A DNA stretch of 64,000 bases from Actinokineospora xionganensis (GCF_014323725.1 NZ_JABVED010000005.1:62001-126000); one strand, 5' to 3'; positions 27,314-36,108 are shown, counted from the stretch's first letter. The notes: a model not told the origin generated them from the letters alone. Translations and numbers: made by a program.

Positions 27314-29050
27314 GTGACCCGGGCCGAGGTGCAACCGGAGTCTCAGGCGACCTCTTCGGCGCGACCGCTGCGTGACTGGCAGCGCCGCGCGCTGACGAAG
27401 TACCTGGCCCGCCGCCCCAAGGACTTCCTCGCCGTGGCGACCCCGGGTGCGGGCAAGACGGTCTTCGGACTGCGAGTCGCCGCCGAGTTGCTCGCGGATC
27501 GCACGGTCGAGCGGCTCACGATCGTCGCCCCCACCGAGCACCTCAAGCACCAGTGGGCGCAGTCGGCCGCCGCCGCGGGCATCCCGATCGACCCGAACTT
27601 CACCAACTCGATGGGCCAGACCTCCACCGACTACGTGGGCGTCGCCGTCACCTACGCGCAGGTCGCCGCCCATCCGAGTCTGCACCGCGTGCGCACCGAG
27701 CAGCGCAAGACGCTGGTGATCCTCGATGAGATCCACCACGGTGGCGACGCCAAGAGCTGGGGCGACGCGGTCCGCGAGTCCTTCACCCCGGCCGTGCGCA
27801 GGCTGAGCCTGACCGGGACCCCGTTCCGCTCGGACGACTCGCCGATCCCGTTCATCGACTACGAGCCCGACGGCGCCGGGTTCATGCGCAGCAAGGCCGA
27901 CCACACCTACGGCTACGCCGACGCCCTGCGTGACGGCGTCGTCCGCCCGGTGATCTTCCTGGCCTACTCCGGTGAGGCGAGCTGGCGCAACAGCGCGGGT
28001 GAGGAGTTCACCGCCCGGCTGGGCGAGCCGCTGACCACCGAGCAGACCGCCCGGGCCTGGCGCACCGCGCTCGACCCCGACGGGGAGTGGATCCCCGCGG
28101 TGCTCGGCGCCGCCGACATGCGGTTGAACCAGCTGCGCGAGGGCGGCGTCCCCGACGCGGGCGGGCTGGTGATCGCCTCGGACCACGTCACGGCGAAGGC
28201 GTACGCCAAGATTCTGCACACCCTGACCGGCGACGAGCCGACCCTGGTGCTGTCGGACGACCCGAAGGCCTCGGGCCGCATCGCCGAGTTCGGCGAGTCG
28301 ACCGACCGCTGGATGGTCGCGGTCCGCATGGTGAGTGAGGGCGTCGACGTGCCGCGCCTGGCCGTGGGGGTCTACGCGACCAGCGCGTCCACCCCGCTGT
28401 TCTTCGCCCAGGCGATCGGCCGGTACGTCCGGGCGCGCAGGCCGGGGGAGACGGCGAGCGTCTTCCTGCCGTCGGTGCCGGTGCTGCTCGACCTGGCCAG
28501 CCAGCTGGAGGCCGAGCGCGACCACGTCCTGGGCAAGCCGCATCGGGAGAAGGACGGCTGGGACGACCAGCTCCTCGCCGACGCCAACCGGACCAAGGAC
28601 GAACTCGGCGAGGAGGAGAAGGCGTTCACCTCGCTGGGCGCCTCCGCCGAACTCGATCAGGTGATTTTCGACGGCTCCTCATTCGGCACGGCGGTGTTCG
28701 CCGGGTCCGCCGAGGAACAGGAGTATCTCGGGTTACCGGGTCTCCTCGAACCCGAACAAGTGCGCGCGCTACTGCGCAAGCGGCAGGACACCCAGCTCGA
28801 CAACCGCTCGAAGCAGGCCGCCGAGAAGGGGCCCGCGGAGCCGAAGACGGTCAAGCCGCAGAGCGTCCAGGAGCGTCTCGCGACCCTGCGAAAAGAGCTG
28901 AACGCGCTGGTGGGGATGGCCCACCACCGCACCGGCAAGCCGCACGGGATGATCCACGGCGAGCTGCGTCGCACCTGTGGCGGACCGCCCACCGCGATGG
29001 CCACCGTCGAGCAGCTCGAAGAGCGAATCGCGACGCTGCGTTCCTGGTAG
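27314..29050 (+). CDS. DEAD/DEAH-box superfamily 2 helicase
   Basis: 578 residues. Motif I VATPGAGKTVFGL, motif II ILDEIHHG (DEIH), motif III SLTGTPFRSD, motif V VSEGVDVPRLAVG and motif VI QAIGRYVRARRPGE, so both RecA domains are complete and ATPase activity is expected. A C-terminal region of about 150 residues is helical and ends in a predicted helix (TVEQLEERIATLRSW). Resembles an actinobacterial XPB/RadD-like conserved helicase often found near sigB and DUF3039 genes. GTG at 27314 preceded by GGGGGA. Substrate (DNA or RNA) not known. Confidence 0.9.
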   Translation: MTRAEVQPESQATSSARPLRDWQRRALTKYLARRPKDFLAVATPGAGKTVFGLRVAAELLADRTVERLTIVAPTEHLKHQWAQSAAAAGIPIDPNFTNSMGQTSTDYVGVAVTYAQVAAHPSLHRVRTEQRKTLVILDEIHHGGDAKSWGDAVRESFTPAVRRLSLTGTPFRSDDSPIPFIDYEPDGAGFMRSKADHTYGYADALRDGVVRPVIFLAYSGEASWRNSAGEEFTARLGEPLTTEQTARAWRTALDPDGEWIPAVLGAADMRLNQLREGGVPDAGGLVIASDHVTAKAYAKILHTLTGDEPTLVLSDDPKASGRIAEFGESTDRWMVAVRMVSEGVDVPRLAVGVYATSASTPLFFAQAIGRYVRARRPGETASVFLPSVPVLLDLASQLEAERDHVLGKPHREKDGWDDQLLADANRTKDELGEEEKAFTSLGASAELDQVIFDGSSFGTAVFAGSAEEQEYLGLPGLLEPEQVRALLRKRQDTQLDNRSKQAAEKGPAEPKTVKPQSVQERLATLRKELNALVGMAHHRTGKPHGMIHGELRRTCGGPPTAMATVEQLEERIATLRSW

Positions 29051-29161
29051 TTCGTCCGCCAGTCCTCCCGCTCCACCGTCCGGCAGATGTCGACGCCGTT
29101 GCCAAAACGTGTCCGTGAATGTGCGCTGAATCGATCCAGTGTGGTTCACATCACCGCATGG

Positions 29162-29190
29162 TTGGACATATGTTGTGAGCCACAACATTT
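29162..29190 (+). promoter_or_regulatory. Operator palindrome and promoter of the xylose-type operon
   Basis: Perfect inverted repeat ATGTTGTGAGCCACAACAT (29170-29188; 8-bp arms, 3-base centre) 64 bases before xylF. A possible -35 TTGGAC (29162-29167) lies 17 bases from ACATTT, so the operator would fill the promoter spacer. It is the expected kind of site for the ROK repressor encoded at the operon end. Confidence 0.65.
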
Positions 29191-29252
29191 ACCTCAGACG
29201 GTTGCCGCCCGGGCCCTGGCGGTGCGTCGACGGACTCGAAAGGGACGACCGA

Positions 29253-30377
29253 ATGCGCAGCAAGACGCTGGCTCTGTTCGCCGCTGGTGTGGGTGTCTCC
29301 CTCGCCATGACGGCCTGTGGTGCCAATCAGGAAACTCCGTCGGGCGGCTCAGGGCAGCAGACCTCGGCAGCTCCGGCAGGCGGGATCAAGGTGGGCGTGA
29401 TCCTGCCCGAGACCGCCACCTCCGCCCGCTGGGAAGGCTTCGACAAGCCGATGCTCGAGGCGGCCATGAAGGCCGAGGGGCTCGCGCCGGACATCCAGAA
29501 CGCCCAAGGCGACGTGCAGAAGTTCACGACGCTGGCCGACGGGATGATCAGCCAAGGCGTGAAGGTCCTGGTCATCGCCGCCATCAACAGTGAGGTCGGG
29601 TCGGCGGTCGCGGCCAAGGCCAAGGCCCGCGGTATCCCCACGATCGACTACGACCGGCTCAACCTCGGCGGCAGCTCCGAGTACTACGTGTCCTTCGACA
29701 ACGTGAAGGTCGGCGAACTGCAGGGGCAGGGCCTGGCCACCGCGCTCAAGGACAAGCCGGGCGCGCAGGTGATCGAGATCGAGGGCGCGCCGACCGACAA
29801 CAACGCGACGCTCTTCCACGAGGGCCAGCAGAAGGTCCTCAAGCCGCTCTACGACTCGGGCGCGCTGAAGCTGGTGCGCAGCCAGCCGATCGACGGCTGG
29901 GACAACCAGAAGGGCGGCGCCACCTTCGAGCAGATCCTGACCGGCAACGGCGGCAAGGTCGACGGCGTCGTCGCGGCCAACGACGGCCTGGCGGGCGCGG
30001 TGATCACCGTGCTGCGCAAGAACGGCCTCAACGGCAAGGTCCCGGTCACCGGCCAGGACGCCACACCGGACGGCCTGATGGCCGTGCTGCGCGGCGACCA
30101 GTACATGACCGTGTTCAAGCCGATCAAGGACGAGGCCGAGGGCGCGGCCAAGCTCGCCGCGGCGCTGGCCAAGGGCGACAAGGCAGCCGCCGACAAGATC
30201 GCCGGACAGTCCAGTGAGGACCCCAAGGGCAGCCGCACGGTCAAGTCGCTGCTGCTCGAGCCGAAGCTGACGACCAAGGACGGCGTCAAGGAGGTCGTGA
30301 CCCAGGGCTACGTCAAGGCGAGCGACATCTGCGGCGGCGACCTCGCCGCGGTCTGCGCCCAGCTCGGCATCAGCTAG
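29253..30377 (+). CDS. xylF: Sugar ABC transporter substrate-binding lipoprotein, D-xylose type
   Basis: 374 residues. Lipoprotein signal with lipobox MTAC at about 17-20, then a periplasmic-binding-protein-like type I fold: VGVILPETATSARWEGFDKP, AAINSEVGSAVAAKAKARG and DGVVAANDGLAGAVITVL are typical of XylF rather than ribose or galactose binders. Captures sugar outside the membrane and delivers it to XylH. ATG at 29253 has AAAGGGA upstream. First gene of xylF-xylG-xylH-ROK, with an operator palindrome in front and a strong hairpin behind that should leave xylF more abundant than the downstream genes. Xylose specificity is from family resemblance only. Confidence 0.88.
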   Translation: MRSKTLALFAAGVGVSLAMTACGANQETPSGGSGQQTSAAPAGGIKVGVILPETATSARWEGFDKPMLEAAMKAEGLAPDIQNAQGDVQKFTTLADGMISQGVKVLVIAAINSEVGSAVAAKAKARGIPTIDYDRLNLGGSSEYYVSFDNVKVGELQGQGLATALKDKPGAQVIEIEGAPTDNNATLFHEGQQKVLKPLYDSGALKLVRSQPIDGWDNQKGGATFEQILTGNGGKVDGVVAANDGLAGAVITVLRKNGLNGKVPVTGQDATPDGLMAVLRGDQYMTVFKPIKDEAEGAAKLAAALAKGDKAAADKIAGQSSEDPKGSRTVKSLLLEPKLTTKDGVKEVVTQGYVKASDICGGDLAAVCAQLGIS

Positions 30378-30388
30378 TTCGACCACCA

Positions 30389-30419
30389 GCCCCGGCGCGG
30401 CCACGCGCCGCGCCGGGGC
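30389..30419 (+). terminator. Attenuating hairpin between xylF and xylG
   Basis: GCCCCGGCGCG (30389-30399) and CGCGCCGGGGC (30409-30419), a perfect 11-bp stem with a 9-base loop, 11 bases after the xylF stop. There is no U-tract. Probably a partial terminator or 3'-end stabiliser. Confidence 0.7.
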
Positions 30420-30439
30420 CCGGCCAGGAGAGCCGCCTC

Positions 30440-30517
30440 ATGAGTGAGCTTGCGAACGAATCATCGACACAGGGCGACCACGCGTGGCTTCACCGAGCCT
30501 GCGAGGGGAAGTCATGA
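30440..30517 (+). CDS. Short coupled open frame, 25 codons
   Basis: ATG at 30440 follows GGAGAG with 8 bases spacing. The 25-residue product begins MSELANESSTQG and ends HRACEGKS. Its TGA overlaps the xylG ATG (ATGA), so it could act as a translationally coupled leader for xylG. I recall SELAxE-type openings as frequent short open frames in actinobacterial genomes, so this could equally be a copy of a dispersed sequence. No domain is recognisable. Confidence 0.35.
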   Translation: MSELANESSTQGDHAWLHRACEGKS

Positions 30518-31287
30518 GTGAACCGATTCTCGAAGTGACCGGGCTCAACAAGAGCTTCGGACCCGTGCATGTGTTGCACGACGTGGATTTCACGGTCCGC
30601 GCGGGCGAAGTGACCGCCCTCGTCGGCGACAACGGCGCGGGCAAGTCCACTTTGGTCAAATGCGTCGCGGGCATCCACCCGATGGACTCGGGCATAGTGC
30701 GCTTCAACGGCGACCCGGTGTCGGTGCACGGGCCGCGCGACGCGGCCAAGCTCGGGATCGAGGTCGTCTACCAGGACCTCGCGCTCGCCGACAACCTCGA
30801 CATCGTGCAGAACATGTTCCTCGGCCGTGAGCGCGGCGGCGCGTGGCTGCTCGACGAGGCGTCGATGGAGCAAGCCGCGCGCGACACCCTCGCGTCGCTG
30901 TCGGTGCGCACGGTCAAGTCGGTGCGCACGCCCGTCTCCTCGCTTTCCGGCGGCCAGCGCCAGACCGTCGCCATCGCCAAGGCCGTCCTGTGGGAGAGCA
31001 AGGTCGTGCTCCTCGACGAGCCGACCGCCGCGCTGGGCGTGGCGCAGACCCGCCAGGTGCTCGACCTGGTCCGCAGGCTCGCCGAGCAAGGCCTCGGCGT
31101 CGTCCTGATCAGCCACAACATGGCCGACGTATTCGAGGTCGCCGACCGGATCGCGACGCTCTACCTGGGTCGCATGGTCGCCGAGGTGCCCACCCGCGAG
31201 GTCACCCACGGCCAGGTCGTCGAACTGATCACCGCCGGCCGCTCGGGCGATCTCGGCCTCGCCCGCCCCGAGACCGCAACCGTCTGA
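30514..31287 (+). CDS. xylG: Sugar ABC transporter ATP-binding protein (single-domain, XylG-like)
   Basis: 257 residues, one nucleotide-binding domain only, unlike the two-domain XylG/RbsA of enterics, but as in many actinobacterial CUT2-type systems. Walker A VGDNGAGKSTLVK, signature SSLSGGQRQTVAIAK, Walker B VVLLDEPTAALGVAQ, switch His in VVLISHNMADV. Two copies would energise XylH. ATG at 30514 has GAGGGGAAG upstream and overlaps the stop of the 25-codon frame. xylH follows after 8 bases. Confidence 0.9.
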   Translation: MSEPILEVTGLNKSFGPVHVLHDVDFTVRAGEVTALVGDNGAGKSTLVKCVAGIHPMDSGIVRFNGDPVSVHGPRDAAKLGIEVVYQDLALADNLDIVQNMFLGRERGGAWLLDEASMEQAARDTLASLSVRTVKSVRTPVSSLSGGQRQTVAIAKAVLWESKVVLLDEPTAALGVAQTRQVLDLVRRLAEQGLGVVLISHNMADVFEVADRIATLYLGRMVAEVPTREVTHGQVVELITAGRSGDLGLARPETATV

Positions 31288-31295
31288 GGATTCCC

Positions 31296-32723
31296 ATGAC
31301 CAACCAGCCCGTCGCCGCCAAACCCGAATCCGGTGGCGCGATCTCCGACTTCGGCATCGACACCACCACCCAGTCCACCGGTGAGGCGGTGCGTGACTTC
31401 TTCGTGCGACTGCGGTCCGGCGACCTCGGCTCGATGCCCGCGGTGCTTGGCCTCGGCGTGCTCGTCCTCTACTTCTGGACCCAGTCCGAGAGCTTCCTGA
31501 CCCTGGACAACACGGCGAACCTGATCGCCCAGGGCTCCGGCAAGATGATCATCGCCATGGGTCTGGTCTTCGTCCTGTTGCTCGGCGAGATCGACCTTTC
31601 CGCGGGCACCGCGTCCGGCGTCTGCGCGGCGGTGATGGCCATGCACTACGTGCGGGCGGGCAATCTCGTCGGCGGCATGGGCTCGACGGTCTTCTACGTC
31701 TTCGTCGGCGGGATGCTCGTCGCCGCGGTGCTCGCGGTGATCATGCGGATCTGGGCGGGCGCCGTGTTCGCCATGGTCGCCGTCACGATCGCGATGCTCG
31801 GCGTGGGGCCCAACCCGTGGATCGAGATGCTGCTCGCGCTGTGCGTGGGCACCGCGATCGGCGTGATCACCGGGTTTCTGGTGTCGAAGATCGGCATGCC
31901 GTCCTTCGTGGTGACGCTGGCGCTGTTCATCACCTGGCAGGGGGTGATCCTGCAGTTCATCGGTCAGGGCGGTGTCTTCGGCATCGGCACCCAGCCTGTC
32001 CTGTTCTCCGTCGCCAACGGCAACCTGTCGGTGCTGGGCAGCTGGATCCTGTTCGCCGTCGGCATCGTCGGCTACGCGGGCGTGGTCCTCGGCGAGCACT
32101 ACGTCCGGGTCAACAAGGGCCTGGTGACCGCGCCGACCCCGATCGTGGTCGGCAAGGTCGCCGCGGTCACGGTGATCGCCGCGCTCGGCACCTACGCCTT
32201 CACCCTCAACCGGTCGCCCAACGACTTCGTGGTCATCGAGGGCGTCCCGTACGTCGTGCCGATCGTCCTGGTGTTGCTCGTGATCGGCACCTACGTGCTC
32301 AACCGCACCCGGTACGGCCGCCACATCTACGCCGTCGGCGGCAACGCCGAGGCGGCCCGACGCGCGGGCATCAACGTCCCCAAGATCCGGGCGAGCGTCT
32401 TCGTGGTCTGCTCATCGGTGGCCGCGCTCGGCGCCATCGTGTACTCATCGAAGGTGGGGTCGGTCGACCCGCAGGCCGGTGGCCTCAATACGCTCCTGTT
32501 CGCCGTCGGGGCGGCGGTCATCGGCGGGACCTCGCTGTTCGGCGGGCGGGGGAAGGTCATCCACGCGGTCATCGGCGGACTGGTCCTCGCGGTCGTGGAG
32601 AACGGGCTCGGGCTGCTGCAGCAGCCCGCCGCGGTGGTCAACATCGTGACTGGACTCGTGCTGCTGCTCGCGGCGAGCGTCGACGCTCTCTCGCGGCGGC
32701 GGGCCACGGTGGCGGTCAGGTAG
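31296..32723 (+). CDS. xylH: Sugar ABC transporter permease, XylH-like
   Basis: 475 residues, about 11-12 hydrophobic segments. Contains GLVFVLLLGEIDLSAGTASG and VGAAVIGGTSLFGGRGK, signatures of the CUT2 (BPD_transp_2) permeases, plus NAEAARRAGINV in the cytoplasmic coupling loop. Longer than RbsC-type permeases and similar in length to XylH. Forms the membrane channel for the sugar bound by XylF. 27 bases before the ROK regulator gene, same strand. Confidence 0.9.
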   Translation: MTNQPVAAKPESGGAISDFGIDTTTQSTGEAVRDFFVRLRSGDLGSMPAVLGLGVLVLYFWTQSESFLTLDNTANLIAQGSGKMIIAMGLVFVLLLGEIDLSAGTASGVCAAVMAMHYVRAGNLVGGMGSTVFYVFVGGMLVAAVLAVIMRIWAGAVFAMVAVTIAMLGVGPNPWIEMLLALCVGTAIGVITGFLVSKIGMPSFVVTLALFITWQGVILQFIGQGGVFGIGTQPVLFSVANGNLSVLGSWILFAVGIVGYAGVVLGEHYVRVNKGLVTAPTPIVVGKVAAVTVIAALGTYAFTLNRSPNDFVVIEGVPYVVPIVLVLLVIGTYVLNRTRYGRHIYAVGGNAEAARRAGINVPKIRASVFVVCSSVAALGAIVYSSKVGSVDPQAGGLNTLLFAVGAAVIGGTSLFGGRGKVIHAVIGGLVLAVVENGLGLLQQPAAVVNIVTGLVLLLAASVDALSRRRATVAVR

Positions 32724-32750
32724 GGGAGGCGGGCAACGGGAGGCGGCACG

Positions 32751-33917
32751 GTGAGCACACCCACGGCGGGCGCACGGCCCGACGAGGTGCGCAGGCACAA
32801 CCGCACCGCGCTGCTTCGCCGCCTGCACGTCGACGGGCCGAGCACCCGCGCCGAACTGGCCGCCGAACTCGGCCTCAACCGCAGCACGATCAAGGCGCTC
32901 GTCGACGGGCTGGCGGAGTCGGGCATCGTGCTGGAGCGGGTGCCGCGGGCGCGCTCGGGCGCGGGCAGGCCCTCGCTGCTCGTGCTGCCCCAGCCGCAGG
33001 CGGCCGTGGTGCTCGCGGTCGACATCCGAGTCGAGCAGGTGGCGATCGCGCTGGTCGGGCTGGGCGGGGAGATGCTCGGCCGCAACCGGTGGAACCTGCA
33101 CGGACGCTCCGGCGAGCCCGACGAGGTGATCACCCACATCATCGAGTCGACCCGGGTGCTGGCCGACGAGCTCGACTTGAAGATCTTCGGCGTCGGCGTG
33201 TCCGTGCCCGGTGTCGTGCGGCGCTCCGACGGGTTCGTCCACGAGGCGCCCAACCTGCGGTGGCGCGACGTCCCGCTGGGCGACCGGCTGCGCGCGACGC
33301 TGGGCGTGCCGGTGCGGGTCGCCAACGACGCCGAGGTCGGGGCGCTCGCCGAACACCTGCGTGGGGCCGCTCGGGGGTCTCTCGACGCCGTCTACGTCTC
33401 GGCTGACATCGGGATCGGCGGCGGGGTCATCTCCGACGGCTCGGCCCTGCGTGGCACCGCCGGGTACGTGGGCGAACTGGGCCACATGGTCATCAACCCG
33501 ACCGGCCGCGACTGCCACTGCGGCAGCCGGGGCTGCTGGGAGACCGAGGTGGGGGAGCTGGCCCTGTGCCGGGCCCTGTCGCTGTCGGAGGGCACGCCGC
33601 GCGGGGTCGTCATCGCCGAGCTGCGTGGCCTGCGCCCCGATGAGGTCGGACCGCGCCTGGGCGAGTTCCGCGAGTGGCTGACCCTGGGCCTGGTCAACAT
33701 CGTCAACGCGTTCAGCCCGGAACTCGTGGTCCTCGGCGACCTGTTCACCGCGCTGCCCCCGTCGCTCATCGCGGCGGTCGGGGCCGAGGTGGGCAAACGC
33801 AGCCTGGTGTCCCGCGCGATCGGCGGCACCAGGGTTCAGGCGTCGACGCTGGGCACCGACGGCAAGCTGGTGGGGGCGGCCGAGCTGGCGTTCGAGCCGG
33901 TCCTCGACACGGTCTGA
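32751..33917 (+). CDS. ROK-family transcriptional regulator, probable repressor of xylFGH
   Basis: 388 residues. N-terminal winged helix (about 10-75) with STRAELAAELGLNRSTIKAL, then a ROK kinase-like sugar-sensing domain: AVDIRVEQVAIALV, GVGVSVPGVV, IGIGGGVISDG, and the zinc motif CHCGSRGCWE with the usual Cys spacing. Ligand-binding Glu-x-Gly-His (GELGHMVI) is intact. XylR/NagC-type regulators of this kind release DNA on binding the sugar. GTG at 32751 has GGGAGG upstream. Last gene of the operon; the palindrome at 29170-29188 is its likely site. Confidence 0.9.
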   Translation: MSTPTAGARPDEVRRHNRTALLRRLHVDGPSTRAELAAELGLNRSTIKALVDGLAESGIVLERVPRARSGAGRPSLLVLPQPQAAVVLAVDIRVEQVAIALVGLGGEMLGRNRWNLHGRSGEPDEVITHIIESTRVLADELDLKIFGVGVSVPGVVRRSDGFVHEAPNLRWRDVPLGDRLRATLGVPVRVANDAEVGALAEHLRGAARGSLDAVYVSADIGIGGGVISDGSALRGTAGYVGELGHMVINPTGRDCHCGSRGCWETEVGELALCRALSLSEGTPRGVVIAELRGLRPDEVGPRLGEFREWLTLGLVNIVNAFSPELVVLGDLFTALPPSLIAAVGAEVGKRSLVSRAIGGTRVQASTLGTDGKLVGAAELAFEPVLDTV

Positions 33918-33925
33918 CACAGCGA

Positions 33926-33957
33926 ACGGGCGGCACCCCATTGGGGGTGCCGCCCGT
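33926..33957. terminator. Strong hairpin terminator after the ROK gene
   Basis: ACGGGCGGCACCCC (33926-33939) and GGGGTGCCGCCCGT (33944-33957), a perfect 14-bp stem with a 4-base loop, between convergent genes. Confidence 0.85.
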
Positions 33958-33981
33958 CCTGGACGAGACTAGGGCGCGGGA

Positions 33982-34164
33982 TCAGCCCTTCTGGAGCTCG
34001 GCCGCGATCTCGCGCAAACGATCCTCGTGCGCGCGAGCGTGGTGGCCGCAGAACAGCAGCTCTCCTCCGGAGGGAAATACGGCGCGAACCTGTGCGGCGG
34101 CGCCGCATCGGTCGCAGCGATCGGCAGCGGTCAGCTCGGGGCGGGTGAGCGTCGTTGTCGTCAT
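33982..34164 (-). CDS. Small zinc-ribbon-like protein (DUF7455-type)
   Basis: 60 residues: TRPELTAADRCDRCGAAAQ, then PSGGELLFCGHHARAHEDRL. A CxxC pair followed by C-x-HH suggests one bound zinc. Widely conserved in actinobacteria with nearly this exact core; function unknown. ATG at 34164 chosen because GGAGGGAG lies just upstream and the conserved part begins TTTLTRPEL. The gap 34165-34453 to the next gene must contain both divergent promoters; I see no other gene in it. Confidence 0.85.
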   Translation of the reverse strand: MTTTTLTRPELTAADRCDRCGAAAQVRAVFPSGGELLFCGHHARAHEDRLREIAAELQKG

Positions 34165-34453
34165 GGGAGTTCTCCCTCCGTCCCGGTGCCGGGTGAACCC
34201 GGCACCATCATCGGCCGTGGACTCGGAGGCTGAGAGCTCCACCGGTTCACGATTCCTACTCTTACAGACGCGCGGAGGAATAGCAGTGTTCCCGCGCCCA
34301 CATAGCAATCGAGTAACCCTTGATTAACCCGGTTGGCCCAAGCTCAACCATGTTTTTGCATGTTCAGCAGGGGATCTGCTCCCGAAATCCGACCGCCCCC
34401 GCCCCGCCCTGGCCACCCCGTGTTCACCACAGGCGAACGCCTAATGTGACCTG

Positions 34454-35338
34454 GTGCACACCCCGCTGCTGTCCTGCGCTGATCCACTTCGCCCAGCCAA
34501 GGCCGATCCGCACTTCGCGGCCGAGACCCAGGCCGCGCGGTCTCTGGGCGCGGAGACCGCTCTCATCGATCATGACGCGCTCCTGGCGGGAGACGCGCGG
34601 GCCGCGGTGCGTCGAGTGCCACGCGGGTTCGGCGCCGCCTGGTACCGGGGTTGGATGATCCCCGTGGCCCGCTACGGCGAACTGGCCTCCGCGCTAGCCG
34701 AGCGAGAGGCGGGGTTGATCGTCTCGCCGGAGGCCTACCGGCGCGCCCATGAGCTGCCCGGTTGGTATTCGGTGTTCGCGGATCGCACGCCCGCGAGCGT
34801 CTGGGCGGACGGCGTGCCCGACGTGAGATCGCTCGGGCCCGGTGCGGGGATCGTCAAGGACTACGTGAAGTCTCGGAAGCACGACTGGGACACCGCCTGC
34901 TTTGTCCCCGATCTCGCCGATCGCGCGGGGCTGAGGGGCGTGGTCGACGCCTTCCGGGCGCTCCAGGGCGAGTTCCTGGCGGGTGGGATCGTCGTGCGGG
35001 CGTTCGAGCGGTTCATGGGCCCTGAGACCCGCGTCTGGTGGCTCGACGGGCGGCCGGTCTATGTCGGCCCGCACCCGGACACGCCCGATGTCTCGGTGGA
35101 GCCGGACTTGGCGGGTATCGCCGAGTTGGTCGCGAAGCTGGACTGCCGATTCGTGACCACCGACGTCGTCCGTCGGGCCGACGGCGCGTGGCGGGTGGTG
35201 GAGGTCGGCGACGGGCAGATGAGCGATCGGCCGCCCGCCCTGGATCCCGAGGTCCTCATCGGCGCGCTGACCTCGGAAAGGGTGCAGCCCTCGGGCCGTT
35301 TCCCGACCGCCGGGGGCGGTCGGGCCGGGGAGGACTGA
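34454..35338 (+). CDS. ATP-grasp domain protein (R2K/DUF4343 type)
   Basis: 294 residues. N-terminal Rossmann-like part (about 1-95), then an ATP-grasp region with IVKDYVKSRKHDWDTACFV (the Lys typical of R2K proteins), RAFERFMGPETRVWWLDG and the metal-binding end VVEVGDGQMSD. R2K enzymes join a carboxylate to an amine in peptide or nucleotide-like metabolites and are often phage- or RiPP-associated. No such partners are nearby, so substrate and product are unknown. GTG at 34454 is preceded by TAATGT 7 bases away, a leaderless-type promoter. Confidence 0.8.
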   Translation: MHTPLLSCADPLRPAKADPHFAAETQAARSLGAETALIDHDALLAGDARAAVRRVPRGFGAAWYRGWMIPVARYGELASALAEREAGLIVSPEAYRRAHELPGWYSVFADRTPASVWADGVPDVRSLGPGAGIVKDYVKSRKHDWDTACFVPDLADRAGLRGVVDAFRALQGEFLAGGIVVRAFERFMGPETRVWWLDGRPVYVGPHPDTPDVSVEPDLAGIAELVAKLDCRFVTTDVVRRADGAWRVVEVGDGQMSDRPPALDPEVLIGALTSERVQPSGRFPTAGGGRAGED

Positions 35339-35678
35339 TTCCCGGGGGCCCGAGGGCTGGGTGACTGCCTGGTATTCGCCGACCACACGCCGCGCCCACG
35401 GCGACTGACGCCCGTCAGCCCGAGCCGTGCGCGGAGCCGGCTGCCATCTCTCGATGGGCGGTCCTAGCGGACAGCCACCTCACGAGTCCTCTGAGATTTC
35501 ACCTTCGGACCACCTCCTCTCTCGTGTACGGCGACCGTAAAGTCTTGGGCCGGATTCGACAACGAGGTTTCTTATCTCCCCCATTCGGGTCACTGATAGG
35601 GTCCCCGCACACACGCAGCGTGGGGTTGGTTCACACACGTGGTTGACCGGAGTTCGGCTGATCGGCGCGGAGGGGACC
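35339..35678. other. Intergenic region upstream of the Thr-rich protein
   Basis: About 340 bases with no gene. TAGGGT at 35597-35602 is a plausible -10 element for the downstream gene. Nothing else is recognisable. Confidence 0.4.
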
Positions 35679-36104
35679 TTGCGGAGCGAGCAGGAGCAAC
35701 CCCGAAGAATCGCGCTCGGCGTCGTGATCGGAGCCGCGGCCGCCGCGCTGTTCTACGAGGGAATGGTCTCCGGACCGGTGCTGCACGCGCCCGCCGAGGC
35801 GGCGCCGCAGGTGGTCGTCGACGAGCCCGACGACAGCGTGGAGGGTCGGGCGCTGCCCCCGGAGCCGACCGCCACCACGACCGCGCTGAGCACGTCGACG
35901 TCGACCACCACCGCCGCGACGAGCACCACCACGACAACGACGACGACAACCACGACCGCCTCCGGGTCGAGCACCGCGGCCTCGCCGACGACCACCACGC
36001 CGAAGCCGAAGCCGACGACGACCACGCCCCGGACGACCACCACCACGCAGCGCCCGACCACCACCACGACCAAGCCCGAGGAGTGCTGGCTGTTCTGGTG
36101 CTGA
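35679..36104 (+). CDS. Membrane-anchored or secreted Thr-rich stalk protein ending in CWLFWC
   Basis: 141 residues from TTG at 35679, chosen because GGAGG lies 5 bases upstream; an in-frame TTG at 35643 is an alternative. A hydrophobic segment at about 11-29 (IALGVVIGAAAAALFYEG) acts as signal anchor. From about 70 to 135 the chain is almost pure Thr with Ser, Pro and Lys, the composition of O-mannosylated stalks in actinobacteria. The chain ends PEECWLFWC, an aromatic hexapeptide flanked by two Cys. No domain family recognised. It converges with nei2, 4 bases apart. Confidence 0.7.
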   Translation: MRSEQEQPRRIALGVVIGAAAAALFYEGMVSGPVLHAPAEAAPQVVVDEPDDSVEGRALPPEPTATTTALSTSTSTTTAATSTTTTTTTTTTTASGSSTAASPTTTTPKPKPTTTTPRTTTTTQRPTTTTTKPEECWLFWC

Positions 36105-36108
36105 TCGC

